Shown piece by piece: positions 27,237-37,450 of a stretch of 64,000 bases of DNA. The DNA comes from Daphnia pulex (taxonomy: Eukaryota > Arthropoda > Branchiopoda > Diplostraca > Daphniidae), in the NCBI RefSeq assembly GCF_021134715.1, contig NC_060023.1, positions 4,650,001 to 4,714,000 of the forward strand, in the 5' to 3' direction. Under the pieces are notes generated by a model that searched no databases, was not told the origin of the DNA, and saw only the letters and a program-made list of their open reading frames with translations. Numbering within the stretch: the stretch's first letter is position 1; the number at the start of each line of letters is the position of its first letter. The translations under genes were made by a program, and so were the position numbers.

Positions 27237-27435
27237 TGTTGAGTATAAAAGATAAACAAACTGGACAGTGCGGCAACGCAGGATAGCCAGGAAAGAAGAG
27301 AGGGGGAGAAGGACCTACCCAGACAAAGGAATAAGAGAGGGGGACTCAGTGCTGTTGACGATTGTGGCTAGGCGAGTAGCAATACAAAGCGTTCTTTGCA
27401 GCAAACAGGTTCACGTGTTAATTTCTATATCAACA
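27237..27435 (+). repeat. 3' LTR of Copia element
   Basis: Same 199-bp sequence as the 5' LTR, preceded by the purine tract and followed by the AAAAA duplication. Confidence 0.93.
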
Positions 27436-27440
27436 AAAAA

Positions 27441-27966
27441 CTGGGGCTACATGATTCATTTGCAGCAATTTTGCCCATCAACCTAATTGAATTTTATTTC
27501 TTATTGCTAATTTTTTCAATTTTTTAAAGAATTATCTAAGGATTGTACCAAAAATATTCAGTATTAGGAAGGCTTTGTTTGCTAGAAATCTAGAATACCT
27601 TCATACCATCAGTTAAGATTTCACTTAAATGTTTCAGATGCTTCAAGTTCAAATTCAACACATTTGAACCTCATATTTGTTCTAACTTGTGGTTTGTCTT
27701 TATTACAATTGAATCTTAATCATTTATTTGTTTAAGTAGTTGAAATATTTTTTTTATGTTGCACATTTGAAGTGTGAAACATATTGGAATAGAGGATTTG
27801 ATATATTTTACTTTAGTTCTTAAATAACAGTACATACGTAATGGTTTAATTTGTGTTTTGTACAAAGGGTAATAGTTTTTTTGAGGATACACATTGGGTG
27901 TTGTAATGAAACAACAGTAGTTTGTACTCACTTTATATTTTACATACTAGCTTTCAATATAGAAAA
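27441..27966. other. AT-rich spacer
   Basis: AT-rich DNA after the Copia element, probably spacer plus the 3' untranslated region of the next (minus-strand) gene. Nothing else is recognised. Confidence 0.4.
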
Positions 27967-28679
27967 TCAAACACAATCAAATTTGCTGCAATCTTGTCCT
28001 TGTATCATGCTTGATTTGGCAGCTTCATAAAAACCCTTCCAAACTTCAGGCACTAGTGGTTCTGCAGCACTGTTTTTATTTAAAGTAATGAATGTTTAAT
28101 CAAATGTTTAAGAAAACTAAACCAGCACTTACACAACAGCTATATCTCTTCCTTGTACATGTGGTACTAAAGTTCCTGCTAAGCAAGCAGCTTTCAGATC
28201 ACATCCGTCACGTCCTAGTGCAGCTCCTAGAAATACCACACTAGTTGTAAGAAATGAACTTATTTCATCACTCAGATAGTTTGTTAATCCAGATGTCAGA
28301 TTGTCTTTTTGAAGAAGTGTCGGAGCATTAAATGATGTTGAGTTTACATCTAAATAATAATAGGATAATAATAGAATTTAAAATATTTTATTAAAGTAAA
28401 AAATTTATTTCTATTTTAGTGTTTCTTACTTTCAGGTAGATTTGTTAGAATTTCAGGTTTAGGAGAAACAACTTCAAACCCATCAAGTTTATCTTTGGCA
28501 GGTAACTGAGAACTTTGTGAAACATCCTTATTAGGTGTAGGTGTGTTTGAAGTGGCTTGACTGTCAGTTTCCTTAGTTTCACTTAGTGGCCATCCAAAGA
28601 AAGAACTCTGAGGAGATTGATTAGAAGGTGTGCAGATAAAGGAAATGAAAACTAGGCAGGAAACCAAATATCGCCACAT
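27967..28679 (-). CDS. Secreted protein of unknown function, 189 residues
   Basis: Three exons on the minus strand join in frame: 28679-28430, 28349-28133 and 28069-27967. The protein begins with a clear signal peptide (MWRYLVSCLVFISFIC). A Ser/Thr/Pro/Gln-rich spacer of about 70 residues follows. The compact C-terminal half contains GRDGCDLKAACLAG, VPEVWKGFYEAAKSS and a terminal CSKFDCV. Four Cys in the last 70 residues suggest two disulfides. The second half has the feel of an uncharacterised arthropod secreted family with a C-x-L-x-A-A-C-L-A-G core, but I cannot name it. Standard GT-AG junctions and preserved frame make it a real gene. It ends about 0.5 kb from the Copia element. Confidence 0.75.
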
Positions 28680-29472
28680 GTTCTATGGAAAAACAAAAAT
28701 GATCATTATCACTCATGCCTTTTTAGTTCCTAAATATCACACATATTATTCTTAAAAAAGCCAATTTTTGAAGAACTTTTTATCCTAATTCATTTCAATT
28801 ACTAAATAGAACAGAATTCAATGACCAACTGAGCAAATTTCTCTAGTTAAAACAAAAAGTATTATAATATATAACTACGGAAATTACTAATAAGATTTCT
28901 TTGAAAGTTGCTTCAAGATGAAGAAATAAACAAAAAGTAATTGAAGTGGGTTGTTAACTAGTAAACGTGTACAACACAACTAGGGTGAAATCGAAAATGT
29001 ACTTAAATTCATGAACTCTTTCCATCTGGGATCTAGCCAACGGGCAACGGGGTATTTTTTGGGCATAGAAAGACTACACCCTGTTTTGGGGGTAAAGTAA
29101 AAGTCGAATCATCGATACGATCATACGATACTCGACATTCAAATTCAAACCAGAAAATCGGGATGGCGACACTAGAAGGCGACAGTAGTACGGCCAACAT
29201 TTCAGGACGCTTACGCAACATCAAGTAGGCCTATTAACGACACAAGAACGGCCTCATTTTTAGCCAACACTGGGATTCTTTTTTTTTTAAATATTCGAAA
29301 ATAAAAAAAAAATCTAAAACTTTTTAAGTCTGGTCATTAATGGGAACATATTCACGGCCGACTCTGGAAGAAAATTTTGTTAGTGCCGAATCTAAAATTA
29401 TGGTAGCTATAGGATTACTGGTACGCGTAGATGAGAGGGCGCGGCAAGAAAACTGGAATCGTAAAAATACTA
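28680..29472. other. Spacer upstream of the secreted-protein gene
   Basis: AT-rich, with poly-A/T runs near 29280-29320. It presumably contains the promoter of the minus-strand secreted gene. No gene is supported. Confidence 0.4.
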
Positions 29473-29479
29473 GTTGGCC

Positions 29480-30055
29480 CATGGTGTATTAGTATGGTGG
29501 GGGAACTTATGGTTGGAATCGGCTATCTCGGCTGAAGCCAGTGGTCGGCTATGATCAGCGCTGCCTGGTGGACAATTGGGTGAACTATGAGCTATAAACG
29601 GTTTGAACATTTTCTAAGTCCGATTGCACTTTGCTTATGTACTTATAAAGCTATAAAATCGTAAAAAATGAGTCAATAACAGTAATTAAGTATTATTTTT
29701 CCAGCTTTAATTATTTTAAAATTAATAGAAAAAAAATATGAAAAAAAAATAAGTGACAAATATAGGAATCGAACGTTAACCCTCTAGAGTCGTAGCTCGT
29801 TACTTTAACCACTGCGACAACCGGTTGATGTCTGAACTTAAAGAAGTTAAATATATATACTATTTTACAGACGAATTATTTTACAAAAGATATGTATTTT
29901 GGTTCATAGAGGGCACTGACAATAGCCGACCAGCCCTGCAATTGGCTGTTAAGAATTTTTACTTTTGCACTAAGCTCCGCCTCTTGTCCGGAAACTGGCT
30001 TCATTCGAGATAGCCGATTCCAACCAAAGTTCCCCCACCATACTAATACACCATG
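29480..30055. mobile_element. Inverted-repeat non-autonomous DNA transposon (MITE) with 7-bp target duplication
   Basis: The two ends are inverted copies of about 70 bp. The left end reads CATGGTGTATTAGTATGGTG and continues through GGAATCGGCTATCTCG to GAAGCCAGT. The right end is its reverse complement with a few differences. Flanks are GTTGGCC on both sides (29473-29479 and 30056-30062). The 576-bp interior has no transposase, but contains a tRNA-like segment on the minus strand. The superfamily is not clear; a 7-bp duplication would be unusual. Confidence 0.82.
29761..29826 (-). other. tRNA-like segment (possible SINE head)
   Basis: Read on the minus strand, CGCAGTGGTTAAAG resembles a pol III A box in a D-arm. 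About 35 bases on, GTTCGATTCC matches the B box/T-arm core. The rest does not form an obvious complete cloverleaf and lacks a clear functional anticodon arm, so I call it tRNA-derived rather than a tRNA gene. Confidence 0.45.
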
Positions 30056-30062
30056 GTTGGCC

Positions 30063-30828
30063 TAGTTTAACATGGGGTCTTATGGGACTACCCCCTTTGA
30101 AGCCCTACATTTATGTGTTTAAAAAAAATTTTCAACTTGTAACATTTTTGTGTGTAGAATATTTTTTTATGCAAAATTCATGTAATTAATTTTAAGAAAA
30201 AAATGCCGAAGAATTTTTTAAAAAATAAAGAAAGTGGCGAAATCGCCGCACCCAAGAAAAAAAGGGGGGGGGGTGGACTTCCTAGTCATTTTGAATCCAG
30301 AATCAGGCACTGCGCAGTGCGCACTGCCCGAATACGCCTATGTTTGGGGGTCCTTTCCATTAAGCAGTCAAGGAAGGAAAGAATAGAGTGGCGAAGAAAG
30401 GGGTCGCCTCTTTTTTTCGCTCTCTTTTTGTATTTTTATTCGTACCCCCGGTACCCCTTGCTAAAGGAAAAAAACAAAACATGCCAATGTTTTGGGGCTG
30501 TGGCTGCACCAAAGGTGGGAAAGCGACCATCCAAAATTTCGCGTTTGCCTGGCGGGAACGTTTGAATGTTTAAAAGTCCGCTTGACTGTATAATCATTTT
30601 TTTAGCATAATGAAATGCGTTGATTGGCTGATTGGATTTATCTATCAGAACATGTTGTCAAAAGGATAAGCTATTGTTTTAAGACAAATCGCGACAAAAT
30701 CGAAGGTACGTTACACCAATCTGTGGCGTGAAATTCAAAAAGTGAAAAAACGAATGTGTATTTGAGCAGAAGAAAAATTAGGTTGATCTCGACGCAGATT
30801 TGAAAAAAATGAGGATATGTCAGCGAGG
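30063..30828. other. Spacer between two transposon insertions
   Basis: A poly-G run at 30264-30275 and AT-rich DNA. Short open frames have no motifs. Nothing is recognised. Confidence 0.35.
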
Positions 30829-30849
30829 CTATTAGTCAGGGTTGTTTAT

Positions 30850-31290
30850 ATCGGTAGCGGAATCGATACCGATAGTATCGCCGCTAGCGATACTCAGTAT
30901 CGCCGCTAGCGATACTCAGTATCGGGTCAGTATCGGCGGTACTTTTAAAAAAGGGGTATCGGAAGGGTATCGAAGCAGTATCGATCGATACTCCGAAAGC
31001 GATACTTCGTCTGTCGTTAGTCTTTGGTGTACAACAAAAAATGACGTCACGAATGTTTTTCTGGAAAACTTTTTAAAAAATATTTTGGCCCAGCCTCAAA
31101 AAGTGGAAACTCTTTATTCCAGTGCATGATGTGTCAACCGAATTTTTTAAATAAAAAAGGGAAATGAAAAAATGAATTGCATGAAATTTGTAATTTTATG
31201 AAATTAAATGTTTCAAAAGTATCGGTACCGGTATCGGTATCGCGATACTTTCGAAACCAGTACCGGTAACGGTATCGCCGATAGAAAAAA
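30850..31290. repeat. TATCG/CGATA-rich subterminal repeats of the hAT MITE
   Basis: Dense repeats of TATCG, GATAC and GGTATCGG in both orientations, including two tandem copies of GTATCGCCGCTAGCGATACT. Such arrays often serve as subterminal transposase-binding sites in hAT elements; that role is inferred here. Confidence 0.7.
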
Positions 31291-31307
31291 AGTCGAGTAA
31301 CGGCATC

Positions 31308-31463
31308 TGTAGTATCCAGCAATATGGTAACGTCATGGCCCTAGCGGCTAGCGAAGGGCAGTTGGAATAGAGCTATACCAGAATAAATAACAAGTTCGTT
31401 ATCTTCAGTCATCGTTATTCTAGTGTTATTCCTCTACAATCAGATCTGAGCTGGGACATTACA
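31308..31463 (+). repeat. 5' LTR of Gypsy-like element
   Basis: TG...CA ended, 156 bp, matching the downstream copy with scattered differences. It includes an AATAAATAACAAG stretch shortened to AATAAACAAG in the other copy. Confidence 0.85.
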
Positions 31464-31759
31464 TTGGTGACGAGATTTAAAGAACCCTAACTGCGTGCAA
31501 CTATCTGTTGAGGAATTTCTGTGGTGTGAGTGAAGAAAGCTGTCCACAGCCGTTTGTGGTATGTCTCGCAACGTGGTAATCAACATGGCGTCATCTCTAC
31601 CATCCTTTCCTCCATTCGACGTGGACGAAGACCAATCCTCCATAGGACTTCGCTGGTCCAAATAGGTAAACCGTTTTAAGCAGCAAGACGTGCTCTGAAT
31701 GACCACTTCACACCTCGTGTGAACACAGACTTTGAAATGTTCCCATTCAGACAATCCAG

Positions 31760-33421
31760 GTAGCTACATGGAGAATCTTTTGAGGCATTTCACACTCGGC
31801 TGCAACAATCAGCTAAAAACTGTGGCTTCACTGACAAAGACAGAGAAATCAAGGCCCGATTAACAATTGGATGTACTTCAACCGAGCTCAGAAGGAAAAT
31901 TCTAGAAAAACCAGCAATGACTCTAGACGCCGTACTGAACAAAGCAAGAGCCTTAGAGGCCGCAGCAACTCAGGCGACCAAAATGGAGAAATAAACCGAG
32001 CAAACAGACCTGGCGATGCGGCACAACAAACCAACTCGAGACATGTCCAAACGACAGGACAAAGATAATCAACACGAGACAGTCGGTCAGTCAAAACATC
32101 CCAGAGACAGAAGAAACTGCTCGTTCTGTGGAGATCAATTTCCCCAACGATTAGCAGCATGCCCGGCCCGCTTTCATCAGTGCAGCAGGTGTCTCAATAT
32201 TCATCACTTCTAGCAATTCAACCGCTCACCTCGAAGAGAAAGACCTAACCATAGCAGCAATTACAACAGCGGCATTCTAAAGCAGCAAACTAAAGCATAC
32301 CGCCCCGTAAAACAAAAGGGAAGAACAAACGTGACCATCGTGGAGAAATCAGACTCTGAGTCTGTTAAGTTAACAATCCTCCGCTAGGGGGACTATCCTC
32401 GATTATGCACAACGACTCTCAATCGTTGTCATCGTCTTTCTGACGTTCTATTACGTGTGTGTGTCTTCTCTTTCTTATGGTGAACACTTTGTTCGTTCAG
32501 CATCCCACCTAGATTATTATCTTACAAGTGTTTCTGTATTCTGTGCTAGTGGACTGCGATCAAAGGTAATATGTTATATCAATCTACCCTCTTTACAATA
32601 AGAGATGGCAGCCCTCTTGATGTCAAGAGACGGCATGTTTCCTCAATGTTGAGATGGTAATAAACAAGATCAAAAGTAATGTCTATCCCTTGATCATAAT
32701 CTAACAGAGTCTGATGACGAAAGCTCATTTCAAATCTCGACCAAGGGACTTCAAAACGCTCGATACGAGGTATCCGTAAACGACGTCAAAATTTCGATCA
32801 TCGCTGATTCTGGCTCCACGGTGACTCTCTTGGATCGCAACGCGTACAGCAGCCTGGGAAAACCCAAGCTAACGGCAACATCAGTCAAGATTTACACGTA
32901 TAACTCAAAGGATCCTCTGCCACATCAAGGTTCCATAAAAGTCAACATCTCACACAATGGCCACACCGTCACAGGAACGGCTTACGTGTGTTAACGGGAG
33001 ACGGTGGAAACTTATTAAGTGGAAAATTGGCCACCAGACTTGGACTTATGCATTTGACAAGACATCTTCATTCTTCAAGCCATACAACTGCGGTGATCCA
33101 GTAACTCTAGAAAGTGATGCTGTTCGAGCCCCAATCCCGCCTGCTCTCCAAATTCCACATCACCAGCCGCCACCAGATGCGGACAACGTCTCATTGGATG
33201 AACATGATGCGCAACAACCCACACCACCAGACGGAGATAATTTTCACGGTTGGCTGGAAGCCGAGGTGCAAAACCCAGCACCACACGAGAACGAGCCACT
33301 TGATGCAGACAACTTTCCTCCTATCACATCCGATGAAGAAGAAGATGAACTGCAGAACCCTGGGGCTCCGGAGCGTCGGGGATCACGGCAAGAAGACGCC
33401 CAGTTCCTCTTCACTTTGTAG
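31760..33421 (+). pseudogene. Gag/protease remnants of Gypsy-like element
   Basis: Fragmented frames carry a gag zinc-binding region near 32110-32210 and a protease motif D-S-G-S near 32805-32820. A later frame at 32957-33421 has no polymerase motifs. Stops and frame changes separate them, and the polymerase and integrase are gone. It cannot make a working polyprotein. Confidence 0.7.
32363..32706. mobile_element. Solo LTR (344 bp) inserted in the Gypsy-like element
   Basis: It starts TGTTAAGTTAACAATCC and ends CATAATCTAACA, with the short inverted TGTTA/TAACA termini of LTRs. A perfect 5-bp duplication GAGTC flanks it (32358-32362, 32707-32711). The reading frame of the host element is continuous if the insert and one duplication are ignored, which supports an insertion. 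The 5-bp duplication and termini fit a Copia-type LTR left by recombination. Confidence 0.85.
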
Positions 33422-33640
33422 GGAAGGGAATACAGGGCAAGAAACAAGAAAACAACTAACGTGCTTAATCAAATGTATTCCTAAAAAATGTAGCCTAACA
33501 CCCTACTACACCACACGTTACCTACTATGCAATGGCAGACCGGTTTCGTACCGCAAAAACCCCGTAATTCAGATATTCACAACAAATTGTAATTTATCAC
33601 TTCATGTATACTCTGTGTCTCTATCTAAAGTAGGGAGAAA

Positions 33641-33793
33641 TGTAGTATCCAGCAATATGGCAATTTCGTGGCCCTTCCGGCTAGCGAAGGGCAGTTGGAA
33701 TAGAGCTATCCCAGAATAAACAAGTTCGTTATCTTCAGTCATCGTTATTCTAGTGTTACTTCTCTACAATGAGATCTGAGCTGGGACATTACA
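33641..33793 (+). repeat. 3' LTR of Gypsy-like element
   Basis: 153-bp counterpart of the 5' LTR. It is followed directly by the resumed hAT MITE sequence. Confidence 0.85.
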
Positions 33794-34071
33794 GGCTTTA
33801 TCGCCGATATTATTTTAAAGTATCGTTAACAACCCTGCTATTAGTAATGCGTAGCAAAAATTTCCAAATCCTAGCTTAAGTTTAAAATACTGTTATTCAA
33901 TGTTAAATGTACAAAAAAGCGTTTATTGTCTAAAATCTCTAGTCTAAAAAGTCTAACAAATTGAATTATCGACCAAACGAAATTCTTTAATTTTTTCAGG
34001 GTAGGAAGCTTCTTATTTTTCGTTTATCAAAACAAATAATAAGGATTCTGCAATTTTTGGATTAGAAAATA

Positions 34072-34849
34072 CCCTGCTAGCAATTTTACGTCGCCAGGAC
34101 GGACTGTGTGTGTCCTTTCCGGACGATGGGATATCCCATCGGTCCGTCCTGAGTCCGTACGCGGGACATCCAAATGTCGCGCCCAAGGATGTCCCTCCGT
34201 GGACAGTCAATGGACGTCACCAAAGGACATAGTAGGGAAAGAAAATTTTGGGGATTGAAGAAAAGAAATTGGCGCGGGTGAGTCGGGTCACCCATCCAAC
34301 TACTTCTTTCACCGATGCTGCTGCATTTTTATTTCTTTGCCACGTCTTCATCTGATGTGGCATATTTCCTCCTTTCTTATATTTGCACTTAGCAATAAAC
34401 TTTTAGATTGAATTATTGCAACAATATTTTAAGGAGGAGAGAATATTAAATATGGAATAAAGCGAAGATTTTATTTCAATTTAATATTTACAAAAAATAA
34501 TGTATTTTTTATAATTACAAAGAAATCATATCGTAGCTTTACAGATAATTAAGTTAAAATAATGTTTTATTACACCGCTCATCTCCAATATGATATTTAT
34601 AGACTTTATCATGTATGGATTATATACGGTGGGAACTGGGAAGGTAGATGGATGTCAACAGGACATTCAATATTTATTGTCCTAAATGAGTCCAACTTTT
34701 CCATCCTTCGGACGTAAAAATTGGACGTCTATTTGACGACCAAAAAAAATTATCCTATGGATATCCCTAGTTGTTCCCAAAAGGGCGAGACGTCCCTTGG
34801 ATGAAGGGACTAACATAGGATTTCCTATGGATATCTTGTGCTAGCAGGG
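34072..34849. mobile_element. TA-flanked MITE, 778 bp
   Basis: Ends are CCCTGCTAGCA and its inverted copy TGCTAGCAGGG, each bordered by TA (34070-34071, 34850-34851). The interior is full of GGAC/GTCC words and GGATATCC-like palindromes (GGGATATCCC near 34128). It has no transposase. The TA duplication and short termini suggest a Tc1/mariner-like or other TA-targeting family. Confidence 0.7.
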
Positions 34850-34851
34850 TA

Positions 34852-36230
34852 CTTCACATTTTGAACCAGCGATTTTTTACTCAACAACTATCAAATTTTC
34901 CCCCACAATAATCAGCAAACATGGCTTTTTGCATTTAACAAGCGATCTCCCACTTAACCGGACCGAAAAACCCTCTTTTTCCGGAGGTCATTTTCAGATC
35001 GTAATCGGGAAAGGGAATCTAAAATCCGAACTAGGTCTCTTCTGCTCAGAATCGCAAGGCAATTCCAACAGAATAAAGTCTGGATTTTTATCTTGTTTCG
35101 TTCCTGAGATAATCGGGATTAAAAATCGTGAAATATCACGAAAACCCAAAGTCTCCTATGTGCTTTTCGCCCCCTTTTCTGACCACTCCTTGGCTTTTTC
35201 CCTGTTTCCTATGTATCATTGACTTGCATATCGATACAGATGGGACTTGATATACATGGGAAACAATGAAAAAAGCGAAGAAGTGGGGGCGAAGTTACAT
35301 ATACAGAAATCGGCAACGCCGAATAAAATGCCCGAAAAATTTGTCAAAATTGGGGTATCATGAAAATTGTGATATCTCGGACATCTTAAAGAATTATTAA
35401 AATTCCTTTTGGAATCTTCAAGAGGGATGAAAGGGCTAAATTCTGTATTAACCTTTACACAGTGGTGCCATGATCGAACTCAAACTCAAACTAAAAAAAT
35501 AATCGATCAATCAAATCTTTTTGAGATGAGTTTGAACTCGAACTGGATTTTGCACTTAAAATATCCCGTTCTGCGCAATCTAAGTAATCGATATCTAGAA
35601 AATTCTCTGTTTTTTTCCGCTAGACAGCAAATTTAGTTAATCTAAAAGATGAGTTTGATTGAAATCAAACTCATTTTGAATCGATTTGATCGATCATCGT
35701 CGATGATTTTCAGTTCGATAAAACTAAAAAAAAAATGATTGAACGACAATACTGCCGTTACAGTCCACTATTGGTCGAAAAAATTTAAAATGGTTTCAAG
35801 AGTTTTAAACACGATTTCTTTTGAATAAAAAAAACGCTAAAATAGCGGATGAGCGCGCGATGCCAGAAATAAGTTGAAATGAATATAATCAAATAATTTT
35901 AAACTCCGCTATTTTAGTGGTTATTCCCGCATGTCTTTTTTCTAGCACTATGTGCGCGTCCGTCCACTTTTGTGGCCCTTGGCGCCGCTCGTCCACTCTT
36001 CTAGCGGGCTAATTTAAGAGCGCTTAGGGGAAATAAATAATGAATGCGTATCTAAAAAATATAGTTTTTTATAAATTCTTGGGAAATGTAGAAATATTGT
36101 ACTTGAATTGACGGAAGGTATACCAAAAAAACACACCTAACTAAAACATGTAGACCAATTTGCCTGCTTAAGACACTTTCACGGATGACTGTCGGTGTGT
36201 AAAAAGATTGATGGTTGCGTAAGATGTTTT
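34852..36230. other. Spacer with a short palindrome
   Basis: No gene is supported. A perfect 12-bp-arm hairpin lies at 35649-35674 (ATGAGTTTGATT and its complement, 2-bp loop). An inverted pair of CGCTAAAATAGCGGA-type arms occurs near 35834 and 35906. These look like fragments of old mobile elements. Confidence 0.4.
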
Positions 36231-36269
36231 ATTTCATTTTTCAAAATAGCCACCAGCCAGAAATCTTTA

Positions 36270-37450
36270 AAAAAAATTTAGATAAGTTGGATAGATCGAA
36301 GAAGCGATAGAGATCAAAAGAAAGCGCGAAATTTTTTAGTAGTTTCGACGGACTTTGATCTACAGGGAGCTTTTTGGATTGGGTAAAAGAGAAGAACGGG
36401 AAGTGTCCTGTTCAGCATTAATAGTTCATTCGTTCGTGGCAAAGCTCCTTTCCGACCAACGCTTCTTATGAATTAATTTTGATTCCGTTGGGGCACTTTT
36501 TCGAACAACAGGAGAACGAAAAGTGGCCTGTGGCTATTCAGGTGGCCATTCATCCGTGGCAAAGCTCCTTTCCGCCCGACGCTCCTTATTGATTTTGATT
36601 CCGATCTGGGTGCCGCGCGACTTCAGTATCCGCGATGCCTCAAATAAAAAAAATAAAAAAAATAAGGTTCGCCCTGTTTTTAATTTTCTTTATTTCTTTG
36701 TTGACGGCCAATAGAAGTGAATTTGAAGCGGTGGGTGGATAGATTTTGAAGAAGAAAAGAGGCAAAACTAATGGCGCGAAACGTTCTTAGTAGTTTCGAC
36801 GGAAATTCGTTCTACGGGGAGCTTTTCTGGAATAGAGAGAAGACGAAGAACAGGAAGTGTCCGGTTCGGCGTTAGTAGTTCATTCCTCCATGGAAAAGCT
36901 CCTTTCCGCCCGACGCCCCTTATTTATTTTTCTTCCGATCTGGGTGCCACATGACTCAAGTGTTCATGATGCCTCAAATAAAAAAAAAGAAGGTTCGTCC
37001 TGTTTTTTGACGGCCGAAAGTAGTGAATTTGAAGCAGTGGTTGGATAGATCGAAGAAACGAAAGAGGCGAAAAGGAAACACGAAATTTCTAAAGTAGCTT
37101 CGACGGAAAACTTCGTTCTACGGGGAGCTCTTTTGGGATGGGCGAAAACGGAAAAAATCGGGAAGTGTCCGGTTTTTTTGCGGCAGTAGTTCATTCCTCC
37201 TTGGCAAAGCCCCTTTCTGTCCAACGCTTCTCATAAATTGATTATTAAGCTGTTGAGGCACTATTTAGAACGAAAGGATAACGAAATAGCGGCCGAAAGA
37301 AATCCGAAGCGGTGGAAAGCTAGATCGAAGGGGAGGCGAAGAAAACTGAAGTGTCGGTTCCTATTCGTTTCAAAACTTCGTTCTACGAGGAGCTCGTGGA
37401 AAGGCTCTCCTTTCTGACCGCCGTTTCACATGGATTTAGATCCCGATTGA
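36270..37450. repeat. Degenerate tandem repeat, about 4 units of 200-400 bp
   Basis: The same ordered blocks recur: GGATAGATCGAAGAA, a GCGAAA/TAGTAGTTTCGACGG block, TCTACGGGGAGCTTTT, a GGGAAGTGTCCGGTT block, TTCATTC...TGGCAAAGCTCC, TTTCCGCCCGACGC and GATTCCGATCTGGGTGCC. Copies begin near 36280, 36720, 37020 and 37290 and are diverged and of uneven length. ORFs across them are not conserved, so they are not coding repeats. Confidence 0.75.

Larger units (their letters stand above)
25275..27435 (+). mobile_element. Internally deleted Ty1/Copia LTR retrotransposon
   Basis: Two LTRs of 199 bp (25275-25473 and 27237-27435) begin TGTTGA and end CAACA. By eye they are identical. A 5-bp target duplication AAAAA flanks the element (25270-25274, 27436-27440). 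The 5' LTR is followed by GGTTATGGGCCCAG, the kind of primer-binding site expected for priming from a cleaved initiator-Met tRNA in Copia elements. A purine tract GAGGGGAGG precedes the 3' LTR. The 1.76-kb interior keeps gag and the final piece of the polyprotein (a frame containing EQLADALTKPL, end of RNase H). Protease, integrase and most reverse transcriptase are missing. It is non-autonomous and, from its matching LTRs, recent. Confidence 0.93.
31308..33793 (+). mobile_element. Deleted Gypsy-like LTR retrotransposon inside the hAT MITE
   Basis: Two LTRs (31308-31463, 156 bp; 33641-33793, 153 bp) begin TGTAGTATCCAGCAATATGG and end GGGACATTACA. They differ at about a dozen positions, including a short indel. 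The interior begins TTGGTGACGAG, a usual post-LTR primer-site context. It keeps pieces of gag with a CCHC-like motif (CSFCGDQF...CSRCLNIHHF), an aspartic protease segment (IADSGSTVTLLD) and a Pro/Asp-rich C-terminal piece (32957-33421). Reverse transcriptase and integrase are absent. No clean target duplication was found. A solo LTR interrupts it at 32363-32706. Confidence 0.8.
30837..33837. mobile_element. hAT-type MITE with 8-bp target duplication, interrupted by an LTR element
   Basis: The left end starts CAGGGTTGTTTATATCG and the right end finishes CGTTAACAACCCTG, an inverted pair of the CAGGG...CCCTG type common in hAT elements. The 8-bp duplication CTATTAGT flanks it exactly (30829-30836, 33838-33845), as hAT transposases produce. 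Its own sequence (30837-31307 plus 33794-33837, about 515 bp) is built of many TATCG/CGATA words. Everything between is a later LTR-element insertion. No transposase is encoded. Confidence 0.88.

Noticed and set aside
29761..29826. Functional tRNA gene on the minus strand
   Set aside because: A- and B-box-like motifs are present, but no complete acceptor stem or anticodon arm could be drawn. It is more likely tRNA-derived repeat.
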